Shown: one piece after another, positions 6,033 through 13,575 of the stretch
Layout: the number at the start of each line of letters is the position of its first letter
Numbering within the stretch: position 1 is the stretch's first letter
The notes under the pieces: generated by a model
The model's database searches: none
Told to the model about the DNA's origin: nothing
The model's input: the letters and a program-made list of their open reading frames with translations, nothing else
Made by a program: the position numbers and the translations under genes
Origin: JBBDNC01 sp040877875
GTDB lineage: Bacteria > Bacteroidota > Rhodothermia > Balneolales > Balneolaceae
Reading direction: 5' to 3'
DNA length: 13,575 nt
NCBI GenBank assembly: GCA_040877875.1
Contig: JBBDNC010000168.1
Span: forward strand, 1-13,575

Positions 6033-6067
6033 CCTACTGATTAGAGTTAAAAGGGAAGAAAACGACT

Positions 6068-7516
6068 TCACTTTCCAATACAAAAACGGGAGAAAATTGA
6101 ATCGAGCAAATCTTCGGTTGTGATCTCGCCGGTGATAGTCCCAAGTTCTTTGAGGGCCGCACGCAGGTCAATGGACAGGAAATCCCCCGTCATCCCCTTA
6201 TTGATCCCGTCGATCGCACTTCGGACATGCTTGCGGGCTTTTTGAAGGGCGTCCCTGTGGCGGGTAGACGTGACCAGCAGGCTGGAGGTATCATAGTCTT
6301 TGGCTTCCAGAGCCCGGTCTTTCATCATTTTTTTGAGCGGATCGATGTTCTCTCCTTCGAGGGCCGATATTTTCAAATCGTACTGAATACGCTCTTCCTG
6401 CTTGCCGTCCTCCGGTCCATCTTCAGCCAAATCCACTTTGGTGCCGACCAGTAAAAACGGGGTATCTTTCGCTTTTTTCTCAAATTCAGCGATCTCTGCC
6501 CGCTCTTCGTCGGTCATCGGTTGCGAAAGATCTTTCAGGTACACTACCAAATCGGCCTGTTCAAAAGCTTCCTGGGAGCGTTTGACCCCTTCTGCCTCAA
6601 TACGGTCTTCCGTCTGACGCAGCCCGGCCGTATCGATCAGCTTGAAAAGCAATCCCTCGTAGCTCCAGTCGGCATCGATCGTATCGCGCGTAGTTCCCGC
6701 AATTTCCGTCACAATTGCCCGGTCACTTCCCACCAGGGTGTTCAAAAGCGTGGATTTTCCGGCATTCGGCCGTCCGATAAATACCGTCCGGACTCCGTCT
6801 TTTACCAGCCTTCCGGTTTCGTAGGTATCCAGCAGATTGCCGATTTCCGTGTCAAGATCCTGCAAGAGCTTTTCCAGTTGCTCCTTGTCGGCGAACTCGA
6901 CATCCTCTTCGATAAAGTCCAGTTCAAGTTCCACCATTGCCGTACCGTCGATGATCTGCTGACGAAATTTACGGATGTGTTCTCCCAAACGGCCTTCGAG
7001 CTGCTGGTGGGCGGCATCGACCGCCTTGATGCTTCGGGCATGGATCAAATCGGCTACCGCCTCGGCCTGGCTCAGCTCCAGCTTGCCGTTCAAAAATGCC
7101 CGCTGTGTGAATTCGCCGGGCTCGGCGGCACGAACTCCCTGTTCCAGGATCGTCTCCAAAACGGCTTGTGTGACCAGTACCCCGCCGTGACAGGAAACCT
7201 CAACGGTCTCTTCGCCCGTGTACGATTTCGGACTGTGAAAAACAGTGGCCAGCACTTCATCCACAACTTCACCGTTTTCACGAACAATCTTTCCGAAGTG
7301 AACGGTATGCGAAGCCTGCTCTGTCAGGTCTTTCCCCTTGAAACACTTTTGTACCTGAGAGATTGCTTTCTTGCCGGATATACGAATTACAGCAATTCCT
7401 CCTTCTCCCACGGGAGTGGCAATAGCAGCAATCAGTGGTTTTTGATGGATTTCTGACAATCTTAAAAATTTGTTGTTCACGTTTGACTTATTCCACCCGC
7501 CGGTCGGTGGATTCAC
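6068..7516 (-). CDS. mnmE: MnmE, tRNA U34 modification GTPase
   Basis: MnmE works with MnmG to add the carboxymethylaminomethyl or aminomethyl group to uridine 34 of certain tRNAs, using methylene-tetrahydrofolate, FAD and GTP. The N-terminal folate-binding domain (about 28-140) starts at LIAAIATPVGEGGIAVIRIS. The GTPase domain, inserted in the helical domain, shows GRPNAGKST at 248-256 (P-loop), TTRDT at 275-279, DTAGLR at 295-300 and TKVD at 359-362 in place of the common NKxD. The C-terminus ends in FCIGK with the catalytic Cys479. The protein has 482 residues from a GTG at 7516. Most MnmE proteins have only a few residues before the AAIATP strand, so the GTG at 7480 or TTG at 7459 could be the true start. 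It is a core gene and marks the right edge of the accessory region. Confidence 0.97.
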   Translation of the reverse strand: MNPPTGGWNKSNVNNKFLRLSEIHQKPLIAAIATPVGEGGIAVIRISGKKAISQVQKCFKGKDLTEQASHTVHFGKIVRENGEVVDEVLATVFHSPKSYTGEETVEVSCHGGVLVTQAVLETILEQGVRAAEPGEFTQRAFLNGKLELSQAEAVADLIHARSIKAVDAAHQQLEGRLGEHIRKFRQQIIDGTAMVELELDFIEEDVEFADKEQLEKLLQDLDTEIGNLLDTYETGRLVKDGVRTVFIGRPNAGKSTLLNTLVGSDRAIVTEIAGTTRDTIDADWSYEGLLFKLIDTAGLRQTEDRIEAEGVKRSQEAFEQADLVVYLKDLSQPMTDEERAEIAEFEKKAKDTPFLLVGTKVDLAEDGPEDGKQEERIQYDLKISALEGENIDPLKKMMKDRALEAKDYDTSSLLVTSTRHRDALQKARKHVRSAIDGINKGMTGDFLSIDLRAALKELGTITGEITTEDLLDSIFSRFCIGK

Positions 7517-7958
7517 AATATAAGCTGATTTCAGGCAAAGTATTAAAAGAGTAGACCGTGAGACTCAGGCCGGAAGATAAAAACCAAAGGATTTGCACAT
7601 ATCCATCTCACAACCTGTAACCAGCGTTCTCCATTTCACGTTTCACAAGGATAGCTCTATCCCCGAACCAGGCTTGCCGTCGTTAGACGAAAATCAACAG
7701 AATTTACCTTCCTGAAAAATATAATCGAGCAAACTGACGGGTATCCGGGGACCCACCTTTTTAAACCGGCAACAAAAGGTTACATGCAAAAAGTGGGGAA
7801 AGCATTTCTGGATATAAAACCGGTGAGTACCTATACTTTCATCCTGCAAGGCCGAAAGGCATTTGGATACTATTTATATTGACAGGGTTGGAAATGAAAC
7901 CATCCAAATGCCGAGCTCGACCCAAATCCAATAATCTGTGCCCAAAAATTTAAAACCT
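7517..7958. other. Intergenic stretch with a coding-like remnant
   Basis: No complete gene is visible between the divergent mnmE and cupin genes. One plus-strand frame is open from 7655 to a TGA at 7880-7882. It reads like protein from about 7715 on (GYPGTHLFKPATKGYMQKVG, then KAFLDIKPVSTYTFILQGRK) but lacks a start and a known family. A second plus frame is open from about 7580 to a TGA at 7713-7715. They may be halves of one broken gene, or chance. The mnmE promoter should lie near 7520-7560 on the minus strand, but no clear box is seen. Confidence 0.3.
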
Positions 7959-8462
7959 ATGTCACGAAAAGAATCGCTGATCAATCAACTTAACCTGCAG
8001 GCTCACCCGGAAGGGGGGTATTTTGCAGAAACCTATCGAAGTGACGACACAATTCCCATCCGGGAATCAGGGTCCCCGGATTACCCCGAAGGACGCTCTT
8101 ACGCAACGTCTATCTATTATCTACTGACTCATGAAGATGTTTCCAATTTCCATCGCCTCAAATCGGATGAGATCTGGCACCACTATGAGGGCTCGCCGGC
8201 TACGATTCATATTATCCGGCCGGGAGGCTCGTATAGTGCCCTTAAATTGGGAACACATGTTGAGAAAGGCCAGCGCTATCAACACACCGTTCCGGGGGGA
8301 GTCTGGTTTGCCGTAACGGTCGATGATCCCGATGGTTTTTTCCTCGCAGGATGTACGGTGGCACCGGGCTTTGATTTTAAGGACTTTGAATTGGCTGACC
8401 GCAGGCAAATGCTTGACCTGTTCCCGGAACACGAAGAAATCATCCTCCGGCTCTACAAATAA
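7959..8462 (+). CDS. DUF985 cupin family protein
   Basis: This 167-aa protein is a single-domain beta-barrel cupin of the DUF985 (Cupin_5, COG3542) family. Typical features are HPEGGYFAETYRS at 16-28, SIYYLLTHEDVSNFHRLKSD at 51-70, EIWHHYEGSP at 71-80 and VAPGFDFKDFELADR at 134-148. His65, Glu71 and His74/His75 lie where cupins bind metal or ligand. The biochemical role of the family is not established, and sugar or nucleotide-sugar ligands are only suggestions. The ATG at 7959 was chosen over a GTG at 7938 because it is the stronger codon and leaves a family-like N-terminus. It converges on the POT transporter gene. Confidence 0.88.
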   Translation: MSRKESLINQLNLQAHPEGGYFAETYRSDDTIPIRESGSPDYPEGRSYATSIYYLLTHEDVSNFHRLKSDEIWHHYEGSPATIHIIRPGGSYSALKLGTHVEKGQRYQHTVPGGVWFAVTVDDPDGFFLAGCTVAPGFDFKDFELADRRQMLDLFPEHEEIILRLYK

Positions 8463-8516
8463 ATTCAGATCAGTCTTGATAATCACCGGGGGTTTTCTTC
8501 CGGATCGGGGCTGTAA

Positions 8517-8570
8517 CAGATTTCAAGTTATAACATCTGCCAACCGGCAGGTGTGAAAAGTTGAAATCTG
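8517..8570. repeat. 54-base imperfect palindrome between convergent genes
   Basis: Outer arms CAGATTTCAA (8517-8526) and TTGAAATCTG (8561-8570) match perfectly. Inner arms CATCTGCC (8534-8541) and GGCAGGTG (8546-8553) pair with one G-T wobble around an AACC loop. Two 7-base unpaired segments separate the stems. It lies between the cupin (+) and POT (-) genes, so a bidirectional transcript end is possible, but there is no T-tract on either side. Confidence 0.5.
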
Positions 8571-8686
8571 CATAAACCATGAGCCGAAGCCAAAGAACGC
8601 TCATTTTTTGTACGTGAAGCGTCCCGAGCGACCGCAATTCCCACGCAGTGATTTTACAAAGGCTTCTTTAGAGAACAGGCCGGCTC

Positions 8687-10216
8687 TTAATGCACTTTCC
8701 CCATCAGCTTCCGGATCGGTTTGGTGAACAAGAGCATTACGATTCCCCCTCCAACGGTGGTCATCACAATGATCCAGAACAATTCGGGCAATAAAGCCGG
8801 ATCGGCCGCTATGGCATCCTGATCAAACTGCCCGGCCACCCGGCCGGCAATCAGATTTCCGAAGGCGATGGACATAAACCAGATTCCCATCATCTGGCCG
8901 ACCAGTTTTTTGGGGGCCAATTTGGTCACGGCACTGAGCCCGACCGGGCTGAGGCAGAGTTCTCCGGTCGTGTGCAGCAAATACGTCATGATCAGCCAGG
9001 TTGGAAGGACTTCATTTCCCCCCACAACATAGTAGGAGGCGACCATCATGATCAGGAACCCGAACCCGAGAAAAATCAGTCCGAATGCGAATTTTACCGG
9101 CGTCGAGGGTTCCAGGTTCTTCCTGGCTAACCAGACCCACAACCAGCCGAAGACGGGAGCAAGGGTTATAATGAACACCGGGTTGACTGACTGCAGCCAG
9201 CTTGCAGGCATCAGCCAGCCGAAGAGTTCACGGTCGGTATACCTCTCTGCAAAAAGATTGAGAGATGAACCTGCCTGCTCGAATCCCGACCAGAAAATCG
9301 CCGAAAATATAAACAAGATTGCGATCACCCCTATTTTCTTCTGCTGGACAAGGGTAAGGTCTTCTGCCAGGTATACATAAATAAAGTAAAGGATTACCAG
9401 GGCAAAAATGACAACTCCCGAAACGTCCGCAATGGCAACCGGGTCAATCGTAACGACCCCTGACATAACCGTCACCATGAGGGCAGCAATTACCAGGCCG
9501 GTCACCCAAAGTCCGGTCCGGATCCTTGAAAATTGACGGGCCTGTTTGTCAGGATCACCCAGCTCTTCGGGTTTCGCGCCTACATCGCCCAGATAATGTT
9601 CGGTAAGTTTATACTGAATCAGGCCCAGCACCATCCCGACACCCGCAGCACCAAAACCATAATGCCAATAAATCCCCTCACCCAGGTAGCCGGTTATCAG
9701 TGGAGCCACAAACGCACCGATATTGATCCCCATATAAAAAATGGAAAAGCCGGCATCTCTCCGGGCTTGTTCATCCTCCCCGTACAAGCCGCCAACGATA
9801 CTGCTGATATTGGGTTTCAGCAGGCCTGTTCCTATGACGATCAATACCAAACCGAGATAAAAGGTGTGGATCCCCGGAATCGCCATGCTGAAATGGCCCG
9901 CAGCAATAATAATTCCCCCGTACCAGATGGCTTTTCGAAGGCCGAAAAATTTATCCGCCAGCCAGCCGCCCGGCAACGCCAGCAGGTAGACGAACATGGT
10001 ATAGAGGCCGTAAATAGCCGTGGCAGTCCGGTCGTCTAATCCCAGCCCTCCACGGTTAATGGCGTCCACCATAAAAAGTACAAGTATGGCTCTCATTCCG
10101 TAATAACTGAAACGTTCCCACATTTCAGTAAAAAAGAGCGTCGCCAGTCCCCGGGGATGGCCAAAGAAAGCATGACTGTGCTGCTGGATTCCGTTCGGGT
10201 CAGAATGGGTTGACAT
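8687..10216 (-). CDS. POT/PTR family proton-coupled peptide transporter
   Basis: POT proteins import di- and tripeptides into the cytoplasm with protons, across the inner membrane. Counting from the ATG at 10216 (509 aa), the proton-coupling motif EMWERF with the following SYYG is at 31-40. GLLKPNISS is at 131-139 and the family signature FSIFYMGINIGAF at 157-169. The rest is a run of about 12-14 hydrophobic helices, with a loop rich in charged residues in the middle (about 210-240). The length is normal for the family. A TTG at 10249 would add 11 residues, but the ATG fits better because the cytoplasmic N-tail is then short. The gene follows the AraC-type regulator on the same strand with a gap of 111 bases, so the regulator may control it. 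The substrate range cannot be read from sequence. Confidence 0.93.
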   Translation of the reverse strand: MSTHSDPNGIQQHSHAFFGHPRGLATLFFTEMWERFSYYGMRAILVLFMVDAINRGGLGLDDRTATAIYGLYTMFVYLLALPGGWLADKFFGLRKAIWYGGIIIAAGHFSMAIPGIHTFYLGLVLIVIGTGLLKPNISSIVGGLYGEDEQARRDAGFSIFYMGINIGAFVAPLITGYLGEGIYWHYGFGAAGVGMVLGLIQYKLTEHYLGDVGAKPEELGDPDKQARQFSRIRTGLWVTGLVIAALMVTVMSGVVTIDPVAIADVSGVVIFALVILYFIYVYLAEDLTLVQQKKIGVIAILFIFSAIFWSGFEQAGSSLNLFAERYTDRELFGWLMPASWLQSVNPVFIITLAPVFGWLWVWLARKNLEPSTPVKFAFGLIFLGFGFLIMMVASYYVVGGNEVLPTWLIMTYLLHTTGELCLSPVGLSAVTKLAPKKLVGQMMGIWFMSIAFGNLIAGRVAGQFDQDAIAADPALLPELFWIIVMTTVGGGIVMLLFTKPIRKLMGKVH

Positions 10217-10327
10217 AAAACAGGATCGGGTTATATGGTTACGATGCAAGGATCATTGCGCAATATGATAATAATTGACCCGACAGCAAACAACCTGTAT
10301 CCTGTTTTTAGTGTCATGCCAATCATA

Positions 10328-10795
10328 TCACATCTTCAATCCGTTGAGAGAGCTTTTTACTTCCATCTCTGCCTGCTCGTTTCTCCTGTGTTTCCATTTC
10401 CACTTGCCCGGCGAAAGCTGTTCATTTTTGATGAATAACATGGTAAAGGCCGATGGTTTTTCATACCCCACGGCAAAACCGATTTCACTGATATACGACT
10501 CGTTCAGCCTCTCGTCTAATAATAACATTTTAGCCGCTTCCACCCGGTGATGTATAAGATAGCCCACCGGTGGAACTCCGACGTAATTTCTGAAACAGGT
10601 TGAAAAATTCCTCTGTTTCAGATGGCATTGTATCCGCATTTTTTTTACCGTACAAGTCGTTTCAAACAGGTGAGTGTTCAGGAAAATTAACGCATCCCGA
10701 ACATCGGGCGGCCAGTCATTTTGCGGTGGGGCTAACTCTCTACTGTAATTTTCAAGCAGGCGGTTCAGATAGTTTGATTCCTCTATTGATTTCAT
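10328..10795 (-). CDS. Small AraC-type transcription regulator (DNA-binding domain only)
   Basis: This 155-aa protein carries an AraC/XylS double helix-turn-helix at about 30-132. The first helix pair ends in FSTCFRNYVGVPPVGYLIHH (64-83). The second has the signature YISEIGFAVGYEKPSAFTML (101-120) followed by FIKNEQLSPGKW. This matches the family pattern of isoleucine, G-Y, F and S-P-x-x-[YW] positions. There is no effector-binding domain, only about 30 residues in front, so it may act with a partner or respond to its own level. It lies between the POT gene (same strand) and the NIPSNAP gene (divergent), and may regulate either. The basic, charged C-tail is unusual but not informative. Confidence 0.85.
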   Translation of the reverse strand: MKSIEESNYLNRLLENYSRELAPPQNDWPPDVRDALIFLNTHLFETTCTVKKMRIQCHLKQRNFSTCFRNYVGVPPVGYLIHHRVEAAKMLLLDERLNESYISEIGFAVGYEKPSAFTMLFIKNEQLSPGKWKWKHRRNEQAEMEVKSSLNGLKM

Positions 10796-10923
10796 ATTGA
10801 ATACGGTTTATTAGGTTTAACGTGTCCGGTTTTCACACTTCTCTTACATATAGGGAGAAAGTTAGGGCTTGATTGTTACAAACCTTGCCTGTTTATTAGA
10901 GCATTCTAACAGAAATGGGATGA

Positions 10924-10931
10924 TAACTTTG
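10924..10931 (+). promoter_or_regulatory. Bacteroidota-type -7 element of the NIPSNAP gene
   Basis: TAACTTTG is a perfect match to the TAnnTTTG -7 element of Bacteroidota sigma factors and lies 40 bases before the ATG at 10972. No good TTG -33 box is present at the usual distance, so the promoter is probable but not certain. Confidence 0.45.
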
Positions 10932-10971
10932 CATTTATTCACAAAAATCAACTCCAATAATAATTTCCACC

Positions 10972-11409
10972 ATGTATAAATATCTATCTTTACTTTTCCT
11001 CCTGGCTTCCGGCCTGCTGCTCATGAACTTTGCTCTGTCCGACACATCAATGGAACCTGATATGTCGAATTCGAAGGATAAAGTTTTTGAGATGAGAACC
11101 TATACCACTCATGAAGGAAAGCTCCAGGATTTGCACGATCGTTTTCGGGAGCACTCTATTGAAATCCTGTCCAGACACGGGATGGAAAGTGTGGCTTATT
11201 GGGTGCCGGAAGACCCTGAATTGTCAAACAATACCCTTATCTATATCATTACGCATGAAAGCAGAGACATTGCCGAAGAAAACTGGCAATCCTTTTTTGA
11301 TGATCCGGAATGGCAAAGAGTGTATGAAGAATCTCATGCCGACGGACCTCTGGTCGATGAGGTCGAGTCTGTATTTATGAAGGCAACTCCCTATTCTCCC
11401 TTACAGTAG
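10972..11409 (+). CDS. Secreted or periplasmic NIPSNAP family protein
   Basis: This 145-aa protein starts with a hydrophobic signal peptide or membrane anchor (MYKYLSLLFLLASGLLLMNF, 1-20), ending near ALSDTS. The mature part is a NIPSNAP domain: FEMRTYTTHEGKLQDLHDRF at 39-58, then SIEILSRHGMESVAYWVPED and WQSFFDDPEWQRVYEES. This ferredoxin-like fold (dimeric alpha/beta barrel) is common in Bacteroidota exported proteins, and its biochemical role is mostly unknown. The gene stands alone on the plus strand, divergent from the AraC-type regulator. No cysteine in the signal region suggests it is not a lipoprotein. Confidence 0.88.
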   Translation: MYKYLSLLFLLASGLLLMNFALSDTSMEPDMSNSKDKVFEMRTYTTHEGKLQDLHDRFREHSIEILSRHGMESVAYWVPEDPELSNNTLIYIITHESRDIAEENWQSFFDDPEWQRVYEESHADGPLVDEVESVFMKATPYSPLQ

Positions 11410-11473
11410 GCCCCGGAGTTTAAACTTTTTAAACCCTAAAAACCTGTTCTCCAATTTTTTTGCACGGCCGGGG

Positions 11474-11512
11474 TAAAAACAAAAAGGCCGGACGATGGAT
11501 AACGTCCGGCCT
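11474..11512 (-). terminator. Rho-independent terminator of the phosphofructokinase gene
   Basis: A perfect 10-bp stem, AGGCCGGACG with CGTCCGGCCT (11485-11494 and 11503-11512), closes an 8-base loop. Read on the minus strand it is followed by TTTTTGTTTTT, the classical form. It lies about 130 bases after the stop of the minus-strand phosphofructokinase gene and faces the NIPSNAP gene, so the stem may also help stop plus-strand transcripts. Confidence 0.88.
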
Positions 11513-11645
11513 CTTGTATAGGCACTTCTTACAGCCTGTATATCGCCTGGATTTAATAATGCGGGTGAGTCTCAGGGATCATTACTGATAAGTCCCCTCA
11601 CTGCTCACCACACAAAACAATGTCCGGGTTCCGGCTGTTTATTTT

Positions 11646-12863
11646 TCAATCATTCTTTGCAAGCTCACTGGCCATGATAAAAAGCGGTTGGTTTTCAAAG
11701 CTCTTATAGTGAGGCCGGAGCCGTTCGGTGTTGTAGTGTCTTTCCACGTTCACCACTTTGTTTCGGCTGGTTACGATGTCTACCGGAATATTGCTATACC
11801 GGCCGTTATTCAATACAACGAGCCGGCCATATACATTCTCCAGAATCAAATCCAGGGCAAGGTTGCCGTAGGCCATCGGTACGATTGAATCGATGGCATC
11901 CGGATCGCCTCCCCGTACCATATAGCCAAGTTTTTGATTGATTGTATTCACGGACCGGCCATTGTTGAACTTCGGAGAGCGTTTCTTCAGTTCTTCCGAA
12001 ACCAGATCCCCGATGCCTCCCAATTTTTTATGCCCGTAGGCATCCGTCGTTGCATCTTCAAATACCATCTCCCCCCCCTTGAACATCGCGCCTTCTGAAA
12101 TCAGGACCATTGAATACCGGCTGGGGTTCCGATTGCGGTCATCAATCAGCAACTCGGTCAGGTTCTCAATATCAAATTCATGTTCAGGAATCACACAACG
12201 GTCGGCCGCTCCGGCCATCGTAGGCAGCATGGCGGTGAACCCGGCGTATCGCCCGAAGACTTCCATCACCAGAAATCTTTCATGAGAGCCCGCAGATGTC
12301 CTCAAATTATTGGCAAGAGAAATAGTACGGGTCACACAGGTACTAAACCCTATACAATAGTCCGTTCCCGGAACATCATTATCCATCGTCTTGGGGATCG
12401 CTATAATTTTTACCCCTTCTTTGTGAAGACGAACGCCATAACTCAATGTGTCATCTCCACCGATCGGAACCAGATAGTCAATTCCCAGATAATCCAGGTT
12501 TTTCAATACTTCCGGGGTGAGATCATTCATCTCATCGTTATACGTATCCTTGAGATGTTCAGGAACATCATTCTTCTTCACCCGGCTGGGATTGGTACGG
12601 GAAGTGTGGAGGAAGGTTCCCCCCGTTCGTCCGGCCTTGTTTACGACAGTATTGTCCAGCTCCCGATAATTATTGCTGTTATCTGCTTTATCGTCACGGA
12701 TAATATCAATGGGGCCTGCCCATCCCCGGCGGATTCCGATCACTTTATATCCCTCTCTGCGGGCACGGATCGTCACCGCCCGAATCGCAGGATTTAAACC
12801 CGGAACATCCCCTCCTCCCGTTAATATTCCAATGACTCCTTTAATTTTGTTAATGTTTGGCAT
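11646..12863 (-). CDS. pfp: Phosphofructokinase, probably diphosphate-dependent
   Basis: The enzyme phosphorylates fructose 6-phosphate to fructose 1,6-bisphosphate in glycolysis. The 405-aa protein has TGGGDVPGLNPAIR at 15-28, GGDDTLS at 135-141, PKTMDND at 157-163 with the catalytic Asp161, and MEVFGRYAGF at 200-209 (fructose 6-phosphate site). Two positions predict the phosphate donor: Asp138, where ATP enzymes have Gly (GGDG), and Lys158, where ATP enzymes have Gly (PGTIDND). An Asp/Lys pair is the mark of enzymes that use diphosphate and work reversibly in glycolysis and gluconeogenesis. The N-terminal start ATG at 12863 gives the usual N-end. It is transcribed alone and ends at a strong terminator. 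Donor use is a prediction from these residues, and an ATP-using exception is possible. Confidence 0.93.
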   Translation of the reverse strand: MPNINKIKGVIGILTGGGDVPGLNPAIRAVTIRARREGYKVIGIRRGWAGPIDIIRDDKADNSNNYRELDNTVVNKAGRTGGTFLHTSRTNPSRVKKNDVPEHLKDTYNDEMNDLTPEVLKNLDYLGIDYLVPIGGDDTLSYGVRLHKEGVKIIAIPKTMDNDVPGTDYCIGFSTCVTRTISLANNLRTSAGSHERFLVMEVFGRYAGFTAMLPTMAGAADRCVIPEHEFDIENLTELLIDDRNRNPSRYSMVLISEGAMFKGGEMVFEDATTDAYGHKKLGGIGDLVSEELKKRSPKFNNGRSVNTINQKLGYMVRGGDPDAIDSIVPMAYGNLALDLILENVYGRLVVLNNGRYSNIPVDIVTSRNKVVNVERHYNTERLRPHYKSFENQPLFIMASELAKND

Positions 12864-13060
12864 AGTTAGTCAATTTTAGGTTGTAAAGTTAATACTGAAG
12901 CTTCAAAGCGAACCGGGGCAACTATATAACAAATTTTTTTTGAATAATTAATCCTTAAATAAACATTCCCAAACCAATCATGCCGGGGAGAACTACCGGG
13001 CTGTAATGTTAAACCTGGAAGAAGAAGCGGTAAGTGGGCAAAAAGGATCTCACGATACTT

Positions 13061-13555
13061 TCAAAAACGTAAATGATGATAGACGCCATTCAAATACAAG
13101 ATTGCAGTATCTTCTTTCTGAATAGAAATATCCGACACTTCGCCCATAAAAAGAGTATGGTCACCGGCTTCAACCTGTTTGTAATTTTTACATCTGATAA
13201 CAGCTACCATATCCTCCAGCAGAGGAAGGCCCCGCTCATCTATCGTATAGGGAATCTGATCAAACTGTTCCTCACCGGTCTGATCGGGAATCGCGAACCG
13301 CGAACAAAGGCCGGCCTGACCTTCGTGGGGAATATGAACGTTAAAATAGTCACTCTCCATAAGAAGGTCGTGCATCCGGGATGATTTGTCCACATTAAAA
13401 GAGACGAGGGGAGGGTCCATGGATAAACTCGTAAAGGAGCCGATTGTAATTCCCCGTTTGGAGTCTTCCCGGGCAGCCGTTACAATCGTCACCGGAAAAG
13501 GCATCTGCCTCATCACCTGCTTAAGTGCCTCAGATCGTTCCTCAACCGTTTCCAT
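13061..13555 (-). CDS. Flavin reductase-like, FMN-binding split-barrel protein
   Basis: This 164-aa protein has the flavin reductase-like domain. Family landmarks are MPFPVTIVTAARE at 18-30, GITIGSFTSLSMDPPLVSFN at 35-54, then VDKSSRMHDLL, YFNVHIPHEGQ and CSRFAIP. The protein ends GVYHHLRF, typical of the family. Such proteins bind FMN and reduce it with NAD(P)H for a partner oxygenase, or act as a flavin-dependent partner themselves. No oxygenase is in view, so the partner is unknown. The ATG at 13555 is close to the window edge and no upstream signal can be judged. It shares the strand of the phosphofructokinase gene but is separated from it by 197 bases, which hold no recognised feature. 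Confidence 0.9.
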   Translation of the reverse strand: METVEERSEALKQVMRQMPFPVTIVTAAREDSKRGITIGSFTSLSMDPPLVSFNVDKSSRMHDLLMESDYFNVHIPHEGQAGLCSRFAIPDQTGEEQFDQIPYTIDERGLPLLEDMVAVIRCKNYKQVEAGDHTLFMGEVSDISIQKEDTAILYLNGVYHHLRF

Positions 13556-13575
13556 ACACTACTTACCTAATTTAA

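Noticed and set aside
6521..7456. A 311-codon plus-strand open frame opposite mnmE
   Set aside because: It lies wholly antisense to mnmE, which has all its family motifs. The translation has no family signature and arises from the codon bias of the real gene.
9533..10039. A 168-codon plus-strand open frame opposite the POT gene
   Set aside because: It is antisense to the membrane helices of the transporter, so its composition is only their mirror.
11410..11470. A separate terminator for the NIPSNAP gene using CCCCGG and CCGGGG
   Set aside because: The arms are 50 bases apart and the T7 run lies inside the loop. The 11485-11512 stem is the better candidate for both directions.
12180..12797. 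A 205-codon plus-strand open frame opposite the phosphofructokinase gene
   Set aside because: It is a shadow of the minus-strand gene, with no recognisable domain and no upstream signals.
1..13575. CRISPR arrays, tRNA or rRNA genes, and insertion-sequence transposases
   Set aside because: No regularly spaced direct repeats, no cloverleaf-like or rRNA-like stretch and no transposase motifs were seen on either strand.

Overview
The window looks like a piece of a Bacteroidota-type genome, possibly Balneolota or Rhodothermota. The reasons are a TAnnTTTG promoter element in front of the NIPSNAP gene, poor Shine-Dalgarno sites, a diphosphate-type phosphofructokinase and a POT peptide transporter. 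The lineage is inferred from gene flavour, not from a marker gene. A run of exactly 100 Ns at 2752-2851 shows that it is an assembled scaffold.

The window falls into three zones. (1) Positions 1-1450, plus strand: a HEAT-repeat/thioredoxin-fold fusion protein, overlapped at ATGA by the decayed start of a Ca2+/Na+ antiporter gene. (2) Positions about 1450-6060, minus strand and visibly richer in A+T: an accessory region that looks like a decaying defence or stress island. It holds a Fic AMP-transferase whose 5' end lies in the gap; a higB-higA-(SecB-like) operon with the layout of a toxin-antitoxin-chaperone (TAC) system; a relic of the type I methylase gene hsdM; another unidentified gene tail; and a HEPN-like protein whose N-terminus is frameshifted. 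(3) Positions about 6068-13575, G+C richer core genes: mnmE, a DUF985 cupin, a POT transporter, an AraC-type regulator, a secreted NIPSNAP protein, a diphosphate-type phosphofructokinase with a strong terminator, and a flavin reductase-like protein.

The most interesting item is the TAC-like operon at 3170-4496. HigB (114 aa after frame repair) is followed by a HigA antitoxin with an extra C-terminal tail of about 50 residues. An overlapping SecB-like gene follows. In known TAC systems such a tail makes the antitoxin depend on the chaperone. Here higB is interrupted by a one-base frame change exactly at an A7 run. It could be a dead toxin, a switchable or slippage-expressed toxin, or a homopolymer sequencing error. 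A perfect 6-bp inverted repeat overlaps the predicted higB promoter and is a good autoregulatory operator candidate.

Several other breaks in the window (antiporter remnant, hsdM relic, HEPN N-terminus, unidentified tail) are also one- or two-base slips or single stop codons. Either the island is really decaying or this stretch of assembly has indel errors. Reads over the A7 and G3 runs would decide this.
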